A stretch of DNA of 64,000 bases. It comes from Pseudisothecium myosuroides (lineage: Eukaryota > Streptophyta > Bryopsida > Hypnales > Lembophyllaceae). This document shows, in pieces, positions 37,505 to 50,041 of this stretch. The position numbers and the translations under genes were made by a program. The notes beneath the pieces are model-generated. The model did no database searches. It saw only the letters and a program-made list of their open reading frames with translations, and was not told the DNA's origin. Position 1 is the first letter of the stretch. Each line of letters opens with the position of its first letter. The stretch lies in assembly GCA_951799445.1 (NCBI GenBank), contig OX637290.1, forward strand, positions 29,258,987 to 29,322,986, written 5' to 3'.

Positions 37505-39882
37505 TGTCGTACGCGTAATCTAGGCGTAAATATCTTTAACAACGAAACGTGCTAAAATGACACAAGTTATCGTCCCAGGAGATTCCAGACGTTGATTCAA
37601 AAATTAGAATTTCTAGACCTCTAAGTTTTCTGACTTTGACCACCTCGAGAGGGGTCCCTTCAACACACGAACTCTTTTCCGGAACTACTTCCTTTCCGGA
37701 TTCTCTTCCAGATCCGGCTCTACCCAATCTTCCGGTTCCGTCTTTCTAACAAGTTGGTTTTCGATACCTCTGTTTTACCCTCAGAGGGTTCCTCACTTGC
37801 TCTTTCCGAGGGGTAGGGAACTGCACCACTCCGTATCTGACATAAACTCTATTAACATAAAACAAAACACAACCCAAGAATAAATCTAGTTGAGTAAACA
37901 GGGTGGCATCCACACAACATCCCAGACAGCCTATCCGGAAAGCTGATCACACAGGGTAGCGTTAGGTCCTCCTTACTACAATGACGGATACCGGACTTCC
38001 GGAACTAAGGGAATGACTTCCTAGCTCTCGACCGCTCATGAGGTTGACTAGCCTTCCGGATGGGTGGAAATATTCCTCTGGCGGTCGCCTATCTCCGCAC
38101 GGAACCGCCCCTGTGAATTCCGGACTAGCTTCCGGACCACTCCTTGGTCTCCACCGGATTACCGTACCAGCAATTTAAAGGCGCCACTTTCTCACTACGC
38201 AAGTCTAAAAACTCATCCGCAAAACACACTCAGCCTAATCCGGCAGTCCACGAATCCGGACTCCTCCCCCTTGCCCACTCTCACTTACACATCCACACAA
38301 GTGACTATAGACGCGATACGCAAGAGAATAATCCAACGAGTGCTTTCCTGAATGCTTCAGATTAAATGAACAAGGAAAAGGAATGACAGGCCAGCAAGCC
38401 GGCCTGCCCTTAAAAACCCACAAAAGGCAGCCCAAACGGCCACCAAAAAACCGGCCAACGGCCAACCAAAAAGCAAAAAGGCAACGGCCCTGAAGACCGT
38501 TCCGGGAATACCGGGAAACCGTTAAACTCCTAAAAGTCCGGAACTACCGGTCCCACATCCGGAAAATCCGTTTCCGGAACTACCATCCTGGTAAGAATCC
38601 TAACTATTATTACGGCTACCCTAAATAGTCACCTATTCCTCTTAGCTTTCTTTACAGAAGTGCCACCCTGAGATGGCGATCCACCTGTCTTCTTAGGCGG
38701 AGTGTTCTTTGTCTTTGACCTGGTCCGGGGAGGCTGCAACTCTTCTTCCTCCGATTGAGTCGTCTCCTCCTCCTCTTCTGATTCCGGGTCCGCCTCGTTC
38801 AGCAACTGTCGTCCCCGTGGTTTCGGAATAGTAAGATTGATGAGCTGGGACGGTACTGGTGTCTGTAGAAGGGGCTGGAGCATGTGAGTAAAACTCACCG
38901 GATCCGTCCGAGCCGGATTCAACAACGTTCCGGGTAAGGCTGGTTCCCGGAAAGTGGAAGCAACCGGTCTGTCCAAAAAGAGATTCGCCACCGACGCAGT
39001 TCTTCCAGCTGGCACGCCTAGAACAACGTCCTTCACCGGAGTTGTAGCCGCAAACTGCTTCACCAACGACCTCCTCTTCTGAGCCGATGCTGTTCCGGCT
39101 TGCGACGTTCCGACGATTGTTTTGCTCTTTGCCGGAGAAGGCTGATTTTGTGCCCCTCCTTCTTGGAGATCATGACCCAGGTCAAAAAGGCCTTGGTCTA
39201 ACCCCTCAAGCGGATCCAGTTTGCCCATCAGCTGCCGGACTTCCTTTAGCATTCCTTCGATCCGGACTTCAAAATCAACGAGGATGTTCACCACCTTTGA
39301 TCCGACCACGTGACCATCCTTCACCATCTAAGAATTCTAGAGTGTAGCCCTGGCAAGAATATCCGCCGGATTGTCAAACAGGCCCCGGACATTCCGGACC
39401 AGATCGAGGGCTTCTCCTTCCTTTGCTTCAGCGGCCATCCGCTCTCTATCCAACCACGCAGCTTGCTCTCGAAACCGGTCCCGTTCTTGCTCCAAGGTCA
39501 GAATCCGGTCCTCCAGCTGCTTCACCGCTTCCGGATCTGGCCTTTCCGTCAAAGCCAGTAGGATTTGGGTTTCCTCCTTCACACCCAATTTCTCGCACAT
39601 ATCCCGGATCAGCGCCGACATCCGCTCATTCTGTGCCCGAGTAGCTAGCAGCCATTTGATGGTAGCGTCTAGCTGATCCGTGTCCGGAAGTGGGTCTTGG
39701 GGCTTTTCCACCTCCTCGGCTTCTTGTTTCCCTCGAGCCCCCTGATTAGTCGACTTCCGGCGCGTCCCTGCAACGTTGGGTGATGCATGCTCCGGTTCCG
39801 GTTCCTCTTCTTCCGTCTCGAGCTCATCCGATTCCTTGTCCACGGGAAGTCCGTACTTCAACAGATTCTCGCCCTTCCGGTA
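37505..39882 (-). mobile_element. Element A, copy A2 (truncated)
   Basis: Starts TGTCGTACGCG at 37505, inside gypsy-2 integrase. Homology to A1 and A3 stops at 39882, where receptor kinase sequence begins, so about 1.05 kb of the 5' part of the element is gone. The right target duplicate is therefore absent. Confidence 0.85.
38629..39882 (-). pseudogene. Element A2 ORF, 5' truncated
   Basis: The best preserved central and C-terminal part of the A protein: coiled coil (LEDRILTLEQERDRFREQ), GSKVVNILVDFEVRIEGML, a Ser/Glu-rich acidic stretch and a basic tail (KKAKRNR), with the stop at 38629-38631. TAG stops occur near 39345 and 39330; at the latter A1 and A3 have CAG. Where A1 and A3 have TAG (7911), A2 keeps CAG. 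Confidence 0.75.
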
Positions 39883-40151
39883 CCAGTTCCTCAAGTGGAA
39901 GAAAGGCCAGTATCATTGCTGGGGTCTGTGCTGGAGTTGGTGCATTGCTGCTGCTGGTACGAATAATAATTGCAAAGCGGCGGAGGAGAGCATCTCACAC
40001 CAAGCAAGGTACCAAGTTTAATAATCTCATTGACCAAAACCTTGTGCCGCGCATGTTCACATACAAAGAGCTCAGCAAGGCGACCAAGAACTTCAACAGA
40101 AGTGAAAGGCTTGGAAGCGGTGGATTTGGAGCGGTGTACAAAGGGGTTCTC

Positions 40152-40430
40152 TGTTGGAGCAAATACGCTCCATACCTACAATTAACCTGTACGTTACAAT
40201 AGACTAGGTTCGTTACGTAAGTAGTTGGTTAGTGGTCTAGTTAGTGGGCTAATTGGTACTATTACTGTTACGTTAGATTGTTCATAATTCATTAGCATTC
40301 ATTCATTCTTTATCATCCAATACACCCCTGTATTTAACCCTGTCTCAGGGACTTGTATCATCATCTCATTTTAATACAGTTAGTTACTGCAGCCATTGCT
40401 GCTTACTGCTCCATGAGCATTGTCACAACA
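40152..40430 (+). repeat. Copia 5' LTR
   Basis: Starts TGTTGGAGC and ends TCACAACA. It ends directly at the primer binding site. The 3' copy has TA in place of the initial TG. Confidence 0.95.
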
Positions 40431-40442
40431 TGGTATCAGAGC
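40431..40442 (+). promoter_or_regulatory. Primer binding site
   Basis: TGGTATCAGAGC, complementary to the 3' end of initiator methionine tRNA. It directly follows the 5' LTR and primes minus-strand DNA synthesis. Confidence 0.9.
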
Positions 40443-40678
40443 GATAGCAAGTTTAGATTTGATCGAAGAGAGATAGCGACTGAGTAGGACGAGTAGAGAA
40501 AGAGTCTGTCACCTGAGTGAAAGGATCCACTGATCCCGGACTGCTTGAAGGAGGTTAATGATCTGCATGTTGATTGAAGTATATCGATAGCTGGATCCGT
40601 GATCCACAAAGTGTGTCGTAGTCTGTAAGTCTATAGGAGTTAGCGTGAGTTAGCATGAGTTAGTAAAAGGAGAGAATC

Positions 40679-41632
40679 ATGACAGAACGCAATGTGTCGA
40701 TTGGTGACGCTAACAAGCTTACCGGTGTAGCAAATTACTATGTCTGGAGCTTGAAGATGCGAGCGATCTTGCGTAGAGAGAACTGGTGGCAATTCACCGA
40801 AGAAGTTTTTAGTCCAGCCGCGTTCCCTGCCACTCTTGTAGGACGCACGTACAACGAAGTGCAGTTAGAGACGGTAAAAGTAAACGCCGTGTCTGTGCTG
40901 ATTCTATCAGTTAGTGACGATCTGGTAGATACGATTGCAAACTTTACTGACCCCGCGTTAGCATGGGATGCATTGAAAAATGCCTTCCAATTGAGAAACC
41001 AAGCACAAATACTGACGCTCACTAGTCAGCTCCAATCACTGAAACTCACAGAAGGAGGCTCAGTAGAAGATTACAGTAAGAAAGCAAGAGAACTCAGGAA
41101 TCGCTTAACAAGCATGGGAGAGAACATTACCGATAAAGCCATGATACAAATGATTCTAAATGGTTTACCACAAAGCTTTGAGAGCACAATTCAAACCCTT
41201 ACTCATATTAGCATTGACATGTCGTTTGAACAAATTGTGTCAAGTCTTCTTACAGAGTCACACAGGCGGGAACATCGAGCTCAATAACTTGGCGATGTTG
41301 AAGCACTGGCAGCTTCCTTCAACAATCTGCGCACCAGTTACCCTCAAGGACGTGGGTTCGGGCGAGGCTTCCCACGCCCTTATTTCGCTCCTTTTCCGGG
41401 CTTCCCTTCGATGCACGGACCAAGTGCTCCCCAAATGCGCGGGCCGTTCCCTGCGTGTGGACCACGTCCACCAGTCATTTGCTACAACTGTGGCTGTCCT
41501 GGACACATTTGGCGTGATTGTCGACAGAGTAATCCGAACACTCAAGCTCCTCAAACACCTGCGGTCGCCAACTCGGTGGAATTTTTTGATGCTGCTCTTA
41601 CCGAATACTGGGGCGACTATAGCTACGGCCCC
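40679..41632 (+). pseudogene. Copia gag, one stop
   Basis: The ATG is at 40679. The N-terminal part (WSLKMRAILRRENWW, ALKNAFQLRNQAQ) matches copia gag of the UBN2 or retrotran_gag_2 type, and the C-terminal part carries a zinc knuckle CYNCGCPGHIWRDC (41480-41521; CX2CX4HX4C). A TAA at 41285-41287 interrupts it and fits CAA to TAA. The capsid protein packages the RNA. Gag and pol share one frame, as is usual for copia. Confidence 0.85.
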
Positions 41633-44600
41633 TAGTATATGGACAGCGGAGCTTCTACACATATAGCATCTGAGAGTGAGCAGATAGAATTAGATAGACC
41701 GACCTCTTCATTTATGATTCAAGAAGTCAAAACTGGGGGAGGAGAGTTGCATGTAGTACGAGGAACTGGGACCTCTTCAATTACAACCCAGGATGGAAAA
41801 ATAAAGTTGAACGGTGTTAAGTATGTCCCGTCTATCAAGAAAAATCTGATTTCTGTTGGGTCCCTAGCAGACGAAGGAAACACTGTAGTTTTCTCATGTG
41901 CTCATTGTTGGATTATCGGCAAGGACCAGCAAGTCATAGCAGGAGGCCACCGCAACTGTACAAATGGTCTATACTCATTTACTCCTGTAGGACACACGAT
42001 CAACACGATCTATGACGATACTGCTACCCTATGGCACCGACGCTACGGCCACTTAAATTATCAAAGTCTCCACCATCTGTCAAGCAAAGACAAGACAATC
42101 GGCCTCCCTTACCTCCCAGCAAAGTCTCATGTTTGCGAACACTGCCTTACTGGCTGACAACACCGTCAACCTTTGCCGAAGAAGTCAACAACAAAGGCGT
42201 CGCGTCCCAGCAAAAAGCTCCACTCCGATCTCATCGGACCGTTGCCCGTCCCAACACTGGCAGGTTCACGGTACGTCCTCGTCTTCACAGACGATTACTC
42301 ACGATTTAGTTGGGTATACTTTTTACAAAGCAAGGCGCAGACATATCAATTCTTCTGCAATTTTGTGGTCAAGCTGGAGAACAAAACCAAGACCAAACTA
42401 CGCACCTTCCAATCTGACAGAGGAGGAGAGTATACCTCTCATGACTTTATCAATTTTTGTAACGAGCGGGGGATTCAACGCCAACTTACTCAAGCACACA
42501 CACCTGGACAAAATGGAGTGGCAGAGAGGCGAAATCGAACCATCATGGAACGAGCTCGGAGCTTGTCTACCCAAAGCCAGCTGCCGCTTTTCCTGTGGAG
42601 CGAAGCAGTCGCCACTGCAAATTACTTGGTCAACAGGAGTCCAACGCGCGCGAACCAAGGCACGACACCACACGAAAAATATACGGGTGAAAAACCACTT
42701 GTCTCACATTTTCGAATCTTTGGCTGTTTGGCTTACTACCATATACCCAAGGAATAGAGACGTAAATTAGACAGTAAGAGCCAACGCTGTCTATTTATAG
42801 GTTATGATACTAATAGCAAAGCCTACAGAGTGTATGATCCCAAACTCCGTAAAATAGTGATCACCAAGGATCTAGTCTTCGACGAAACAAAACTAGGTCT
42901 GCAGTATGTCTCTGACAGTACCCCAGAAATCACCTCCTTAGAACGGCACATAGACATCCCACAACTCGCGAAAACTCCCACTCAGTCAAACCTTGACCCG
43001 TTACAATGTCTCCACCCTGCCCCACAGCCACCCACCAACCTTTCCGCACCAGCGTCAAGTTCTGAACCCTTGAATCTCTCGTCTGACGACTCTATCCCTG
43101 TAGACTTCCCTTTCCACCCCGATAGCTCTCCACCTGACTCTCCCCCTAGTTTCTATACCTCTGATAGCCAGGCACAGATTCTCGAACCAGTTCCACCCGC
43201 ATCCCCTCCCCGCTACCCTACCAGGCAGCGCAACCCACATTCTCATCTAAAAGATTTTTGGACCTTTGTGAGTGAATTATTAGAAGAACCTATCAGCTAT
43301 AGTCAAGCTACTAAGGATCCTCAATGGCAACAAGCCATGGATGCCGAGATTAGGTCCATCGAATAAAATCATACTTGGAAAATAGTCGACCGCGAGCCCC
43401 ACATGAAACCCATCACTGCCAAGTAGATTTATAAGGTCAAAAGAGGACCCACAGGTACACCAGACAAACTTAAAGCTCGGATAGTCGCCAGTGGATTTCA
43501 GCAACAAGATGGCATTGACTACAACGACTTGTTTTCTCCAGTCGTTCGTTGGTCAACAATCCGCCTCATATTTGCCCTTGCAGCCAAAAACAACTGGGAC
43601 CTGCATCACATGGACGTCATCACAGCCTTCCTCAACGGCTGTCGCAGCACAGAGTAAGTGAATTCCTTGTTATACTCCCAAAAACCACTCTAAAGCATAA
43701 CAAAATGACTCTAAAGATCGAACCCGCGAGATTTTGTGAAGTGTCTAGCTCTATTCCCAACTTAAGCTCAGCCAGTATAAAATTTCGAATTTCCGGTCCT
43801 AGATCTAAAACCGGAATCAACAACACACCAAAAACAACGACCAGACGCTTCTCTATCTCTTCCGGTCTGTCAAGCTGTTCGGTCCTGTAAAACTACCACA
43901 CTCTAGGATCCTATAACTTCCGATCCTGGCACTCCTCTAGACCGATCCGATCCGGTCCTCTCACACGTACTCTCACTCCGCTTCGGTTTAGTTTTGCCTC
44001 TGTTTCACCATCAGAGGGTTCGTCGCTTGCTTTTGAGAGTGGCAGGCCCGCCACTCCTTCCGTGACTTATAGTGGCTGAAGACCCACTTCTCTAATCCAC
44101 TACTTCCTACACTAGCTCGGATCCGGTTTGATCTCTCACAGCCAACCAGATAGCGATCTGGTTTGCAGGTCACACAAAGACCCCCCGTACGATCCTCTCA
44201 TACTACAACGACCTTGATGCCAAGTTCCCTCCGTGCAAAGTTAGGTGGTTACAAGTGAACTCGTCCGTTCTAACATCAACTAAAGTTCTCCCGTTTACCA
44301 ACTAGGGCAGCGAGACCTCACGGGAGATCGGACATTCAACCGGATTTCCTATCCAGGAGTTCTAGCGCGACTAAGGACTCCTTCCCTATCCGCCTAGCCT
44401 AACAACGACTTTCTCGCCCGGAATCTTGAACTGTAGAGGTGCTGAGGAACTGAAATCCACTCCCAACACTTAGAATACCCACTCACATGTACATAAGAGC
44501 AAAACAATCAACACCAAGGGGAGAAATCTCTCTAGAATCTGTATGCATCTTCCTAACTCCTTACCAAAACAACCCTGCCATGCACGAGAGAGACGTACAA

Positions 44601-44840
44601 CAAGAAGTCAATAGAAAACACACAAAAACTCAAGAGAAAAGACTCCCAGTCTCCTTCGCAGAGACTGACTAATATACATTTTAAAACTCAAAGTCAACAA
44701 AAAGGGCCCCAAAAAGTCTGCGCGGAACTTTCGGTCCCTGCCGAGCCGGTCAGACCGGAGAACATCCGATCCTAACCAGAGAGACCGGATCAAATCCGGT
44801 TTGGTCCATCCTAACAAATATTTACAAAACTAAAGCCTAT

Positions 44841-46606
44841 CTATCCTATCACAACCGGATCTACTCCTTGATCCGTTCCTTCGTCCAAAACTTGGTCCAC
44901 ATCTTGGTCCACGCTCTGATCTAGACCTTGATCCGCACCCTGATCCGGGGTCAGATCCATACTTTGATCCGCTCCTTGGTTCTGTGTGGGACTTCTGGGC
45001 GTTTCTGTTCCAAGCTGTTCAAAGACGTCCGTCAAATTCCGGTTCCACTCCCCGATTTCACGATCTGGGAGATCCGGTGACGAATCTAAGTTGATGGTGT
45101 TAGCGAGCTTCCTCCCACTCTTCTTTGACTGGGGAGTCCGATCCATTCCCTCCGTCTGAATGCCTACGTTCGGAAAAGACCTTGGCATCGAAAGGTCGGA
45201 AAGATGGAATGACCGTGACAACGTCACTCCGTTCAGCTTTCGACTATTCTCCTCCATCCGGTTTGCTGCTTCTTGTGCTTCCACCATCACCAATTCTACC
45301 TTCTCGGAGTAGTCAGTCAAGATCCGGACCAACCTCGTTCCGGATATCTTCTTGTCCTTGAGTACTCCCTCGTCAAACAGCTTTGACTTGGTGACGGCCT
45401 CTCCGGTTGCCCCAAAAGTGGCCTTCACGTCCTCAGCTACTTTCCGGGTAGCCTCCGCCATCTCACGAGTGGTGGCCATGTCCTCCTTGAGGAGTAAAAG
45501 TTCTGTCTTCAACGACTCATTCTCCTCCTGGAGTCGTCGATTCTCCGCTTCTTGTTTCCGGATCTCATCCGGGCTGGAGATGTACTCTGCAACCACTCCC
45601 GCGAGGTTGCTATCCGCTAGTGCTCCCACCAGTTCACTGATCTAGGTCAGAACCAGCTTCTTCACCGCCCAGTCTGCTCGCACATCGCTCAAGATGTTGA
45701 TCAGCTGGTTGAACGGATCCGTCGGATCCGATCCGGAAGGACCCGGTCCTTCAAAAACCGGTTTCTTCCCAAGGTTGGATGTCTCACCCGGAGGGGTTGG
45801 AGTTCCTCTCCGGTGAGGAGGCGTCGTCTTCTGCCGCTTGTTTTGCGGCCGGTGTTGCTCCTCGTCTTCTTCTTTTTCATTGGAACCGGATACTTCCTCC
45901 TGCTCTTCCTCCGATTTTGATTCCCCATACTTCAGGAGTGTCTCCTGAGTCTTCCACTCCTCCTCTGTATCCGTGAGGAGCTGGTTATGCTTGTAAAGAT
46001 GGAAGATGTAGGGACTCAGCGGTGTCGGCCTACTTCCTCCAATCTTTGGAACCAAACGGCTGACCAAATCGGAAAAGATCCTGGCCCAGTCTACTTTCCG
46101 TTCCCCGCTCAAGGCTCTGAAAATCAGGTTCCTGATGGCTCTCGTCACCCTCGTCGGCTTCTCCGGGTGGATGATCGAACCAGAAACTGCAAAAGATTGC
46201 GATGCCGGTTGTCCAAACAATCCGCGACCGCATGCCCATCCTTCGAGTCCACGTTGCTCCGGAACTTCCCCCGAGTGTATCCTTCCTTTGAGGTGGCCAT
46301 CCCTCGACCTCCTGACCGAAAGTCGTACACAGACCTCCACATCTCTTCCGTCCAACTGCCCGGAATTCCGCGGAGGGTCTTATCGAACTGATTCGAGAGT
46401 TTTCCCAACAGCTCTCGAATCATCCGTTCCTCTCTAAACCCCCAGGGTTTATCTATCAGTCCTCCGCAACCCATCTTGGCAAGATCCTCTATGAGGTTGT
46501 CCTTTCCCTTCTCTTCTGCTAGAATAATCGGACACACCTTCCGGAGTTTAACTTCTACTGCGGAGGAACTAGACGGTCCTGCTCTACTCTTGCGGAGCTG
46601 AGGCAT
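44841..46606 (-). pseudogene. Element B3 ORF, frameshift and stop
   Basis: Homologous to B2 through the same domains. A one-base deletion near 46175 (GATCG where B2 has GATCGG) shifts the frame, and a TAG near 45645 occupies a Gln codon of B1. The tail has about ten DQGxDQ-type units. Start ATG 46606, or 46666. Confidence 0.75.
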
Positions 46607-46878
46607 GGACACGAGCTGTGCTAACCGGACTCTCACTGAGGCTACCTTCCTCTCTCCTAGCCGCACGTCCCGTTTCTCACCTTCGCTCTTCCGATCTCAA
46701 CCGGAATACCTCTAAACCTGCAACACACACTAAAGCGCTGCGCGCTCTAACACACTAACACGCACACATAAACTCACAAAACAAGAAAGCAAAGCGCCTG
46801 GGAGGAAAGCTAAGTACAAGCTAGAGAGCGATTTCAGCAAACGAAGTTTGAAAAAGAGTGGCAACTGGATTGGTCAGC

Positions 46879-46888
46879 CTATTTATAG
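46879..46888 (-). promoter_or_regulatory. TATA box of element B3
   Basis: CTATAAATAG on the minus strand, about 270 bp upstream of ATG 46606, at the same place as in B2. Confidence 0.6.
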
Positions 46889-48308
46889 TCTGATCTGTCA
46901 TCATGACCAAATCCGTTCCTGACCCAATCCGTTCCAATTCAAATCCGCTCCAACTCTAATCCGGTTTAAATTCAGATCAAATCCGGATTGTCACCTCTTC
47001 CGTTCCGTAGTTAATTTACGGTTTTTCATTACCTCTTGCTCGAATCCGGATCCCAGATCACGATTTCCGTTCCAAGATTTAGATAACTTACAAAAAACCA
47101 AAAATTCACACTGTGACAACGGCCTCATTGATGGTGAAATTATTATGGAGATTCCCGATGGTTTTCCTGAAGCAGGAAATCCTAACAAAGTCTACCGTAT
47201 CAAGAAGGCTCTTTACGGTCTACGCCAATCTCCCCGCGCCTGGTACTCCACCATCGATCAGTGGTTAGTCTCTCAAGGACTTACTCGTAGCAATGTGGAT
47301 TCGAACTTATACTACTTACATCAAAATGGAGAACTTACTCTCATCTTAGTCTATGTTGATGACCTTCTCATTATTGGAGGAGATCAACAACAAATTAGAA
47401 TACTCAAGGCCGCTCTCCAAGCCAGATTCAAGATGACAGACCTAGGAATAGCTTCAAATTACCTTGGCACTGAAATTGAGTACCACCCATCCGGTCTCTA
47501 CCTGCATCAACGATCCTATCTCCAGCGTGTGATCCAACGCTTTGATCTTCAGGAGTGCCTTCCCGCCAAGCTGCCCATGGATCTCAAGACTCACTTAACC
47601 AAAGACACAGAAACCCCTCCCATTGACACTCACCTGTACAGGTCGATGGTTGGCAGCCTGCTCTTTGCCACGAACACCCAACCTGACATCAGCTACGCTG
47701 TCAGCGTCATCAGCCGCTACATGGAACGTCCGCAACTTGCTCACCTTCAGGCTGCCGAGCACATTCTGCACTACCTCAAAGGTACGCTCAACTACGGACT
47801 CTACTTTCCCTGCAATTCTGCATCAAATCTTCACACGTTCACTGATGCCGATTGGGGGCGCGACCATGATTCCAGGCGCTCCACCTCTGGCTTGCTACAC
47901 AAATATGGGAACTCCTGCATCCTTTGGAGCAACAGATTACAGCCAACCGTGTCACTTTCCACAATCGAGGCAGAATATAGAGTCCTTAGTGAAGCCACAA
48001 AAGACATTCTATACCTACGTAGCCTTCTCTAGGAACTTGGTGAACCACCAACAGACCCCACCCAGCTTTTCAGTGACAGTCAGTCATGCCTGCGACTTGT
48101 ACATAACCCAGTACTCCACTCCAGGACAAAGCACATTGGAATCCAGGATCACTTTATTCGTGAGAAAGTACAATCCAAAGACATTTCGGTTCACTACGTC
48201 CCTACCACACAGCAGGAGGCAGATTTCCTCACGAAACCAGTCCCTCTCAATCTTTTTACTATCAACAGACAGGCCATAGGAATACATCCTCTACCGCACC
48301 ATTCCTGA

Positions 48309-48659
48309 AAGTTTAAGCTTTACCCAAATCGGCGTCTCCCAACTGTCAATCCACAAGGCCCTCTTTGAGACTTTATGCTTGAAGTCTGGGGCGCGTAGGT
48401 TCTGCTTTCCTACTCTATTGTCCCACCAGGAAGCCGGATTTGCGAAGTAATCTTCCCAAGCCTCCTCCGTGGACAAGCTAACTGCTACAGCGCTAAGCTC
48501 TCTCGGGCGCTCATCCAACCCTAATTCGTCAGAAGCTCCCGTCTTTGCGCTCCGAAGCCCACGCTGGTGGCACACCGATTCAAGCAGCCTCCCAAACACC
48601 AACTCGTGCAGTCCTTCACAGACGCGCCGACCCATCAGCAACAGCAGCCACAGCACCAA
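48309..48659 (-). pseudogene. Captured OSB-type PDF motif, antisense in copia
   Basis: On the minus strand an open frame (from 48659, stop at 48291-48293) encodes EDYFANPASWWDNRVGKQN, then APDFKHKV, then ALWIDSWETPIWVKLKL, at 48461-48309. This is the roughly 50-residue PDF motif of plant organellar single-stranded DNA-binding proteins (OSB family), which act in mitochondrial and plastid DNA recombination control. It lies right after the copia pol stop and before the polypurine tract, in antisense. The remaining residues upstream are not recognised. It looks like a transduced host gene piece with no own promoter visible. Confidence 0.65.
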
Positions 48660-48864
48660 CGCGCCGATTTGTACCTGTCCAACCCAACCACAGCACCCTT
48701 CTCAGACTCTTCTTCAAATCAAGCCTCCACATAAATTCCATTCACTCTGCGGCGGCTCTCACTCACCAGTGACATCAAGTTCGTGCGCTCTCGAAACACA
48801 GCCAAGTCTTTTTCCGCCAACACTCGCGCCATCGCTGCGTATCTTCTGCAAAAACAACCAATTC

Positions 48865-48879
48865 GAGAGCAAGAGGGGG
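48865..48879 (+). promoter_or_regulatory. Polypurine tract
   Basis: A purine-rich run ending AAGAGGGGG directly before the 3' LTR; it primes plus-strand synthesis. Confidence 0.85.
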
Positions 48880-50041
48880 TATTGGAGCAAATACGCTCCA
48901 TACCTACAATTAACCTGTGTCATACGCGTAATCTAGGCGTAAGTATTTTTAACAACAAAACGTGCTAAAATGACACAAGTTATCGTCCCAGGAGATTCCA
49001 GACGTTGATTCAAAAATTAGTGTTTCTAGACCTCTAAGTTTCCGGACTTTGACCACCTCGAGAGGGGTCCCTTCAACACACGAACTGTTTTCCGGAACTA
49101 CTTCCTTTCCGGATTCTCTTCCGGATCCGGCTCTACCCAATCTTCCGGTTCCGTCTTTCTAACAAGTTGGTTTTCTATACCTCTGTTTTATCCTCAGAGG
49201 GTTCCTCACTTGCTCTTTCCGAGGGATAGGGAACTGCACCACTCCGTATCTGACATAAACTCTATTAACATAAAACAAAATACAACCCAAGAATAGATCT
49301 AGTTGAGTAACAGGGTGGCATCCACACAACATCCCGAATGGCCTATCCGGAAAGCTAGTCACACAGGGTAGCGTTAGGTCCTCCTTACTACAACGACGGA
49401 TACCGGACTTCCGGAACTAAGGGAATGACTTCCTAGCTCTCGACCGCTCATGAGGTTGACTAGCCTTCCGGATGGGTGGAAATATTCCTCTGATGGTCGC
49501 CTATCTCCGCATGGAACCGCCCCTGCGAATTCCGGACTAGCTTCCGGACCACTCCTTGGTCTCCACCGGATTACCGTACCAGCAATTTAAAGGCGCCACT
49601 TTCTCACTGCGCAAGTCTAAAAACTCATCTTCAAGACACACTTAGCCTAATCCAGCAGTCCACGAATCCGGACTCCTCCCCTTGCACACTCTCACTTACA
49701 CATCCACACAAGTGACTATAGACGCGATACGCAAGAGAATAATCCACAAGTGCTTTCTTGAATGCCTCAGATTGAATGAATACAAGGAAAAGGAATGACA
49801 GGCCAACAAGCCGGCCTGCCCTTAAAAACCTATAGAAAGGCAGCCTCAACGGCCACCAGAAGACCGGCCAACGGCCAACCAAAAAGCAAAAAGGCAACGG
49901 CCCTGAAGACCGTTCCGGGAATACCGGAAAACCGTTAAACTCCTAAAAGTCCGGAACTACTGGCCCCACATCCGGAAAATCCGTTTCCGGAACTACCATC
50001 CTGGTAAGAATCCTAACTATTATTTCTGCTACCCTAAATAG

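Larger units (their letters stand above)
43640..47118 (-). mobile_element. Element B, copy B3 (complete, 3479 bp)
   Basis: Ends are TGTCGCAG (43640) and CTGTGACA (47118), flanked by ACGGC on both sides (43635-43639 and 47119-47123). Deleting it restores the copia RT reading frame, so this is the cleanest case for the 5-bp duplication of the B family. It has no LTR pair. Confidence 0.95.
41639..48308 (+). pseudogene. Copia pol, split by B3, with six stops
   Basis: Order: protease (MDSGAS), GAG-pre-integrase (WHRRYGHLN, CEHC), integrase (D in HSDLIGP, D in FQSDRGGEY, E in VAERRNRT), RT (HMDVITAFLNG; LVYVDDLLIIGG) and RNase H (FTDADWGRD, STIEAEY, QEADFLTKP). B3 interrupts RT after AFLNG; LIDGEI follows at 47124. 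In-frame stops are TAG 41633, TGA 42155, TAG 42755, TAA 43364, TAG 43424 and TAG 48030. In copia the first and fifth are Trp codons (WYMDSG, AKWIYK), so TGG to TAG. The others fit CGA, CAG or CAA. Catalytic residues remain. The frame ends at TGA 48306-48308. Confidence 0.9.

Noticed and set aside
39780..40202. Plus-strand ORF with a kinase part and a new N-terminus
   Set aside because: The N-terminal part is the antisense of element A2 and the last codons are in the copia LTR, so it is a junction product and not a gene.
48469..48936. Plus-strand ORF of 155 codons before the copia 3' LTR
   Set aside because: It is Ser/Pro-rich, has no recognisable domain, overlaps the antisense OSB motif and runs into the LTR.
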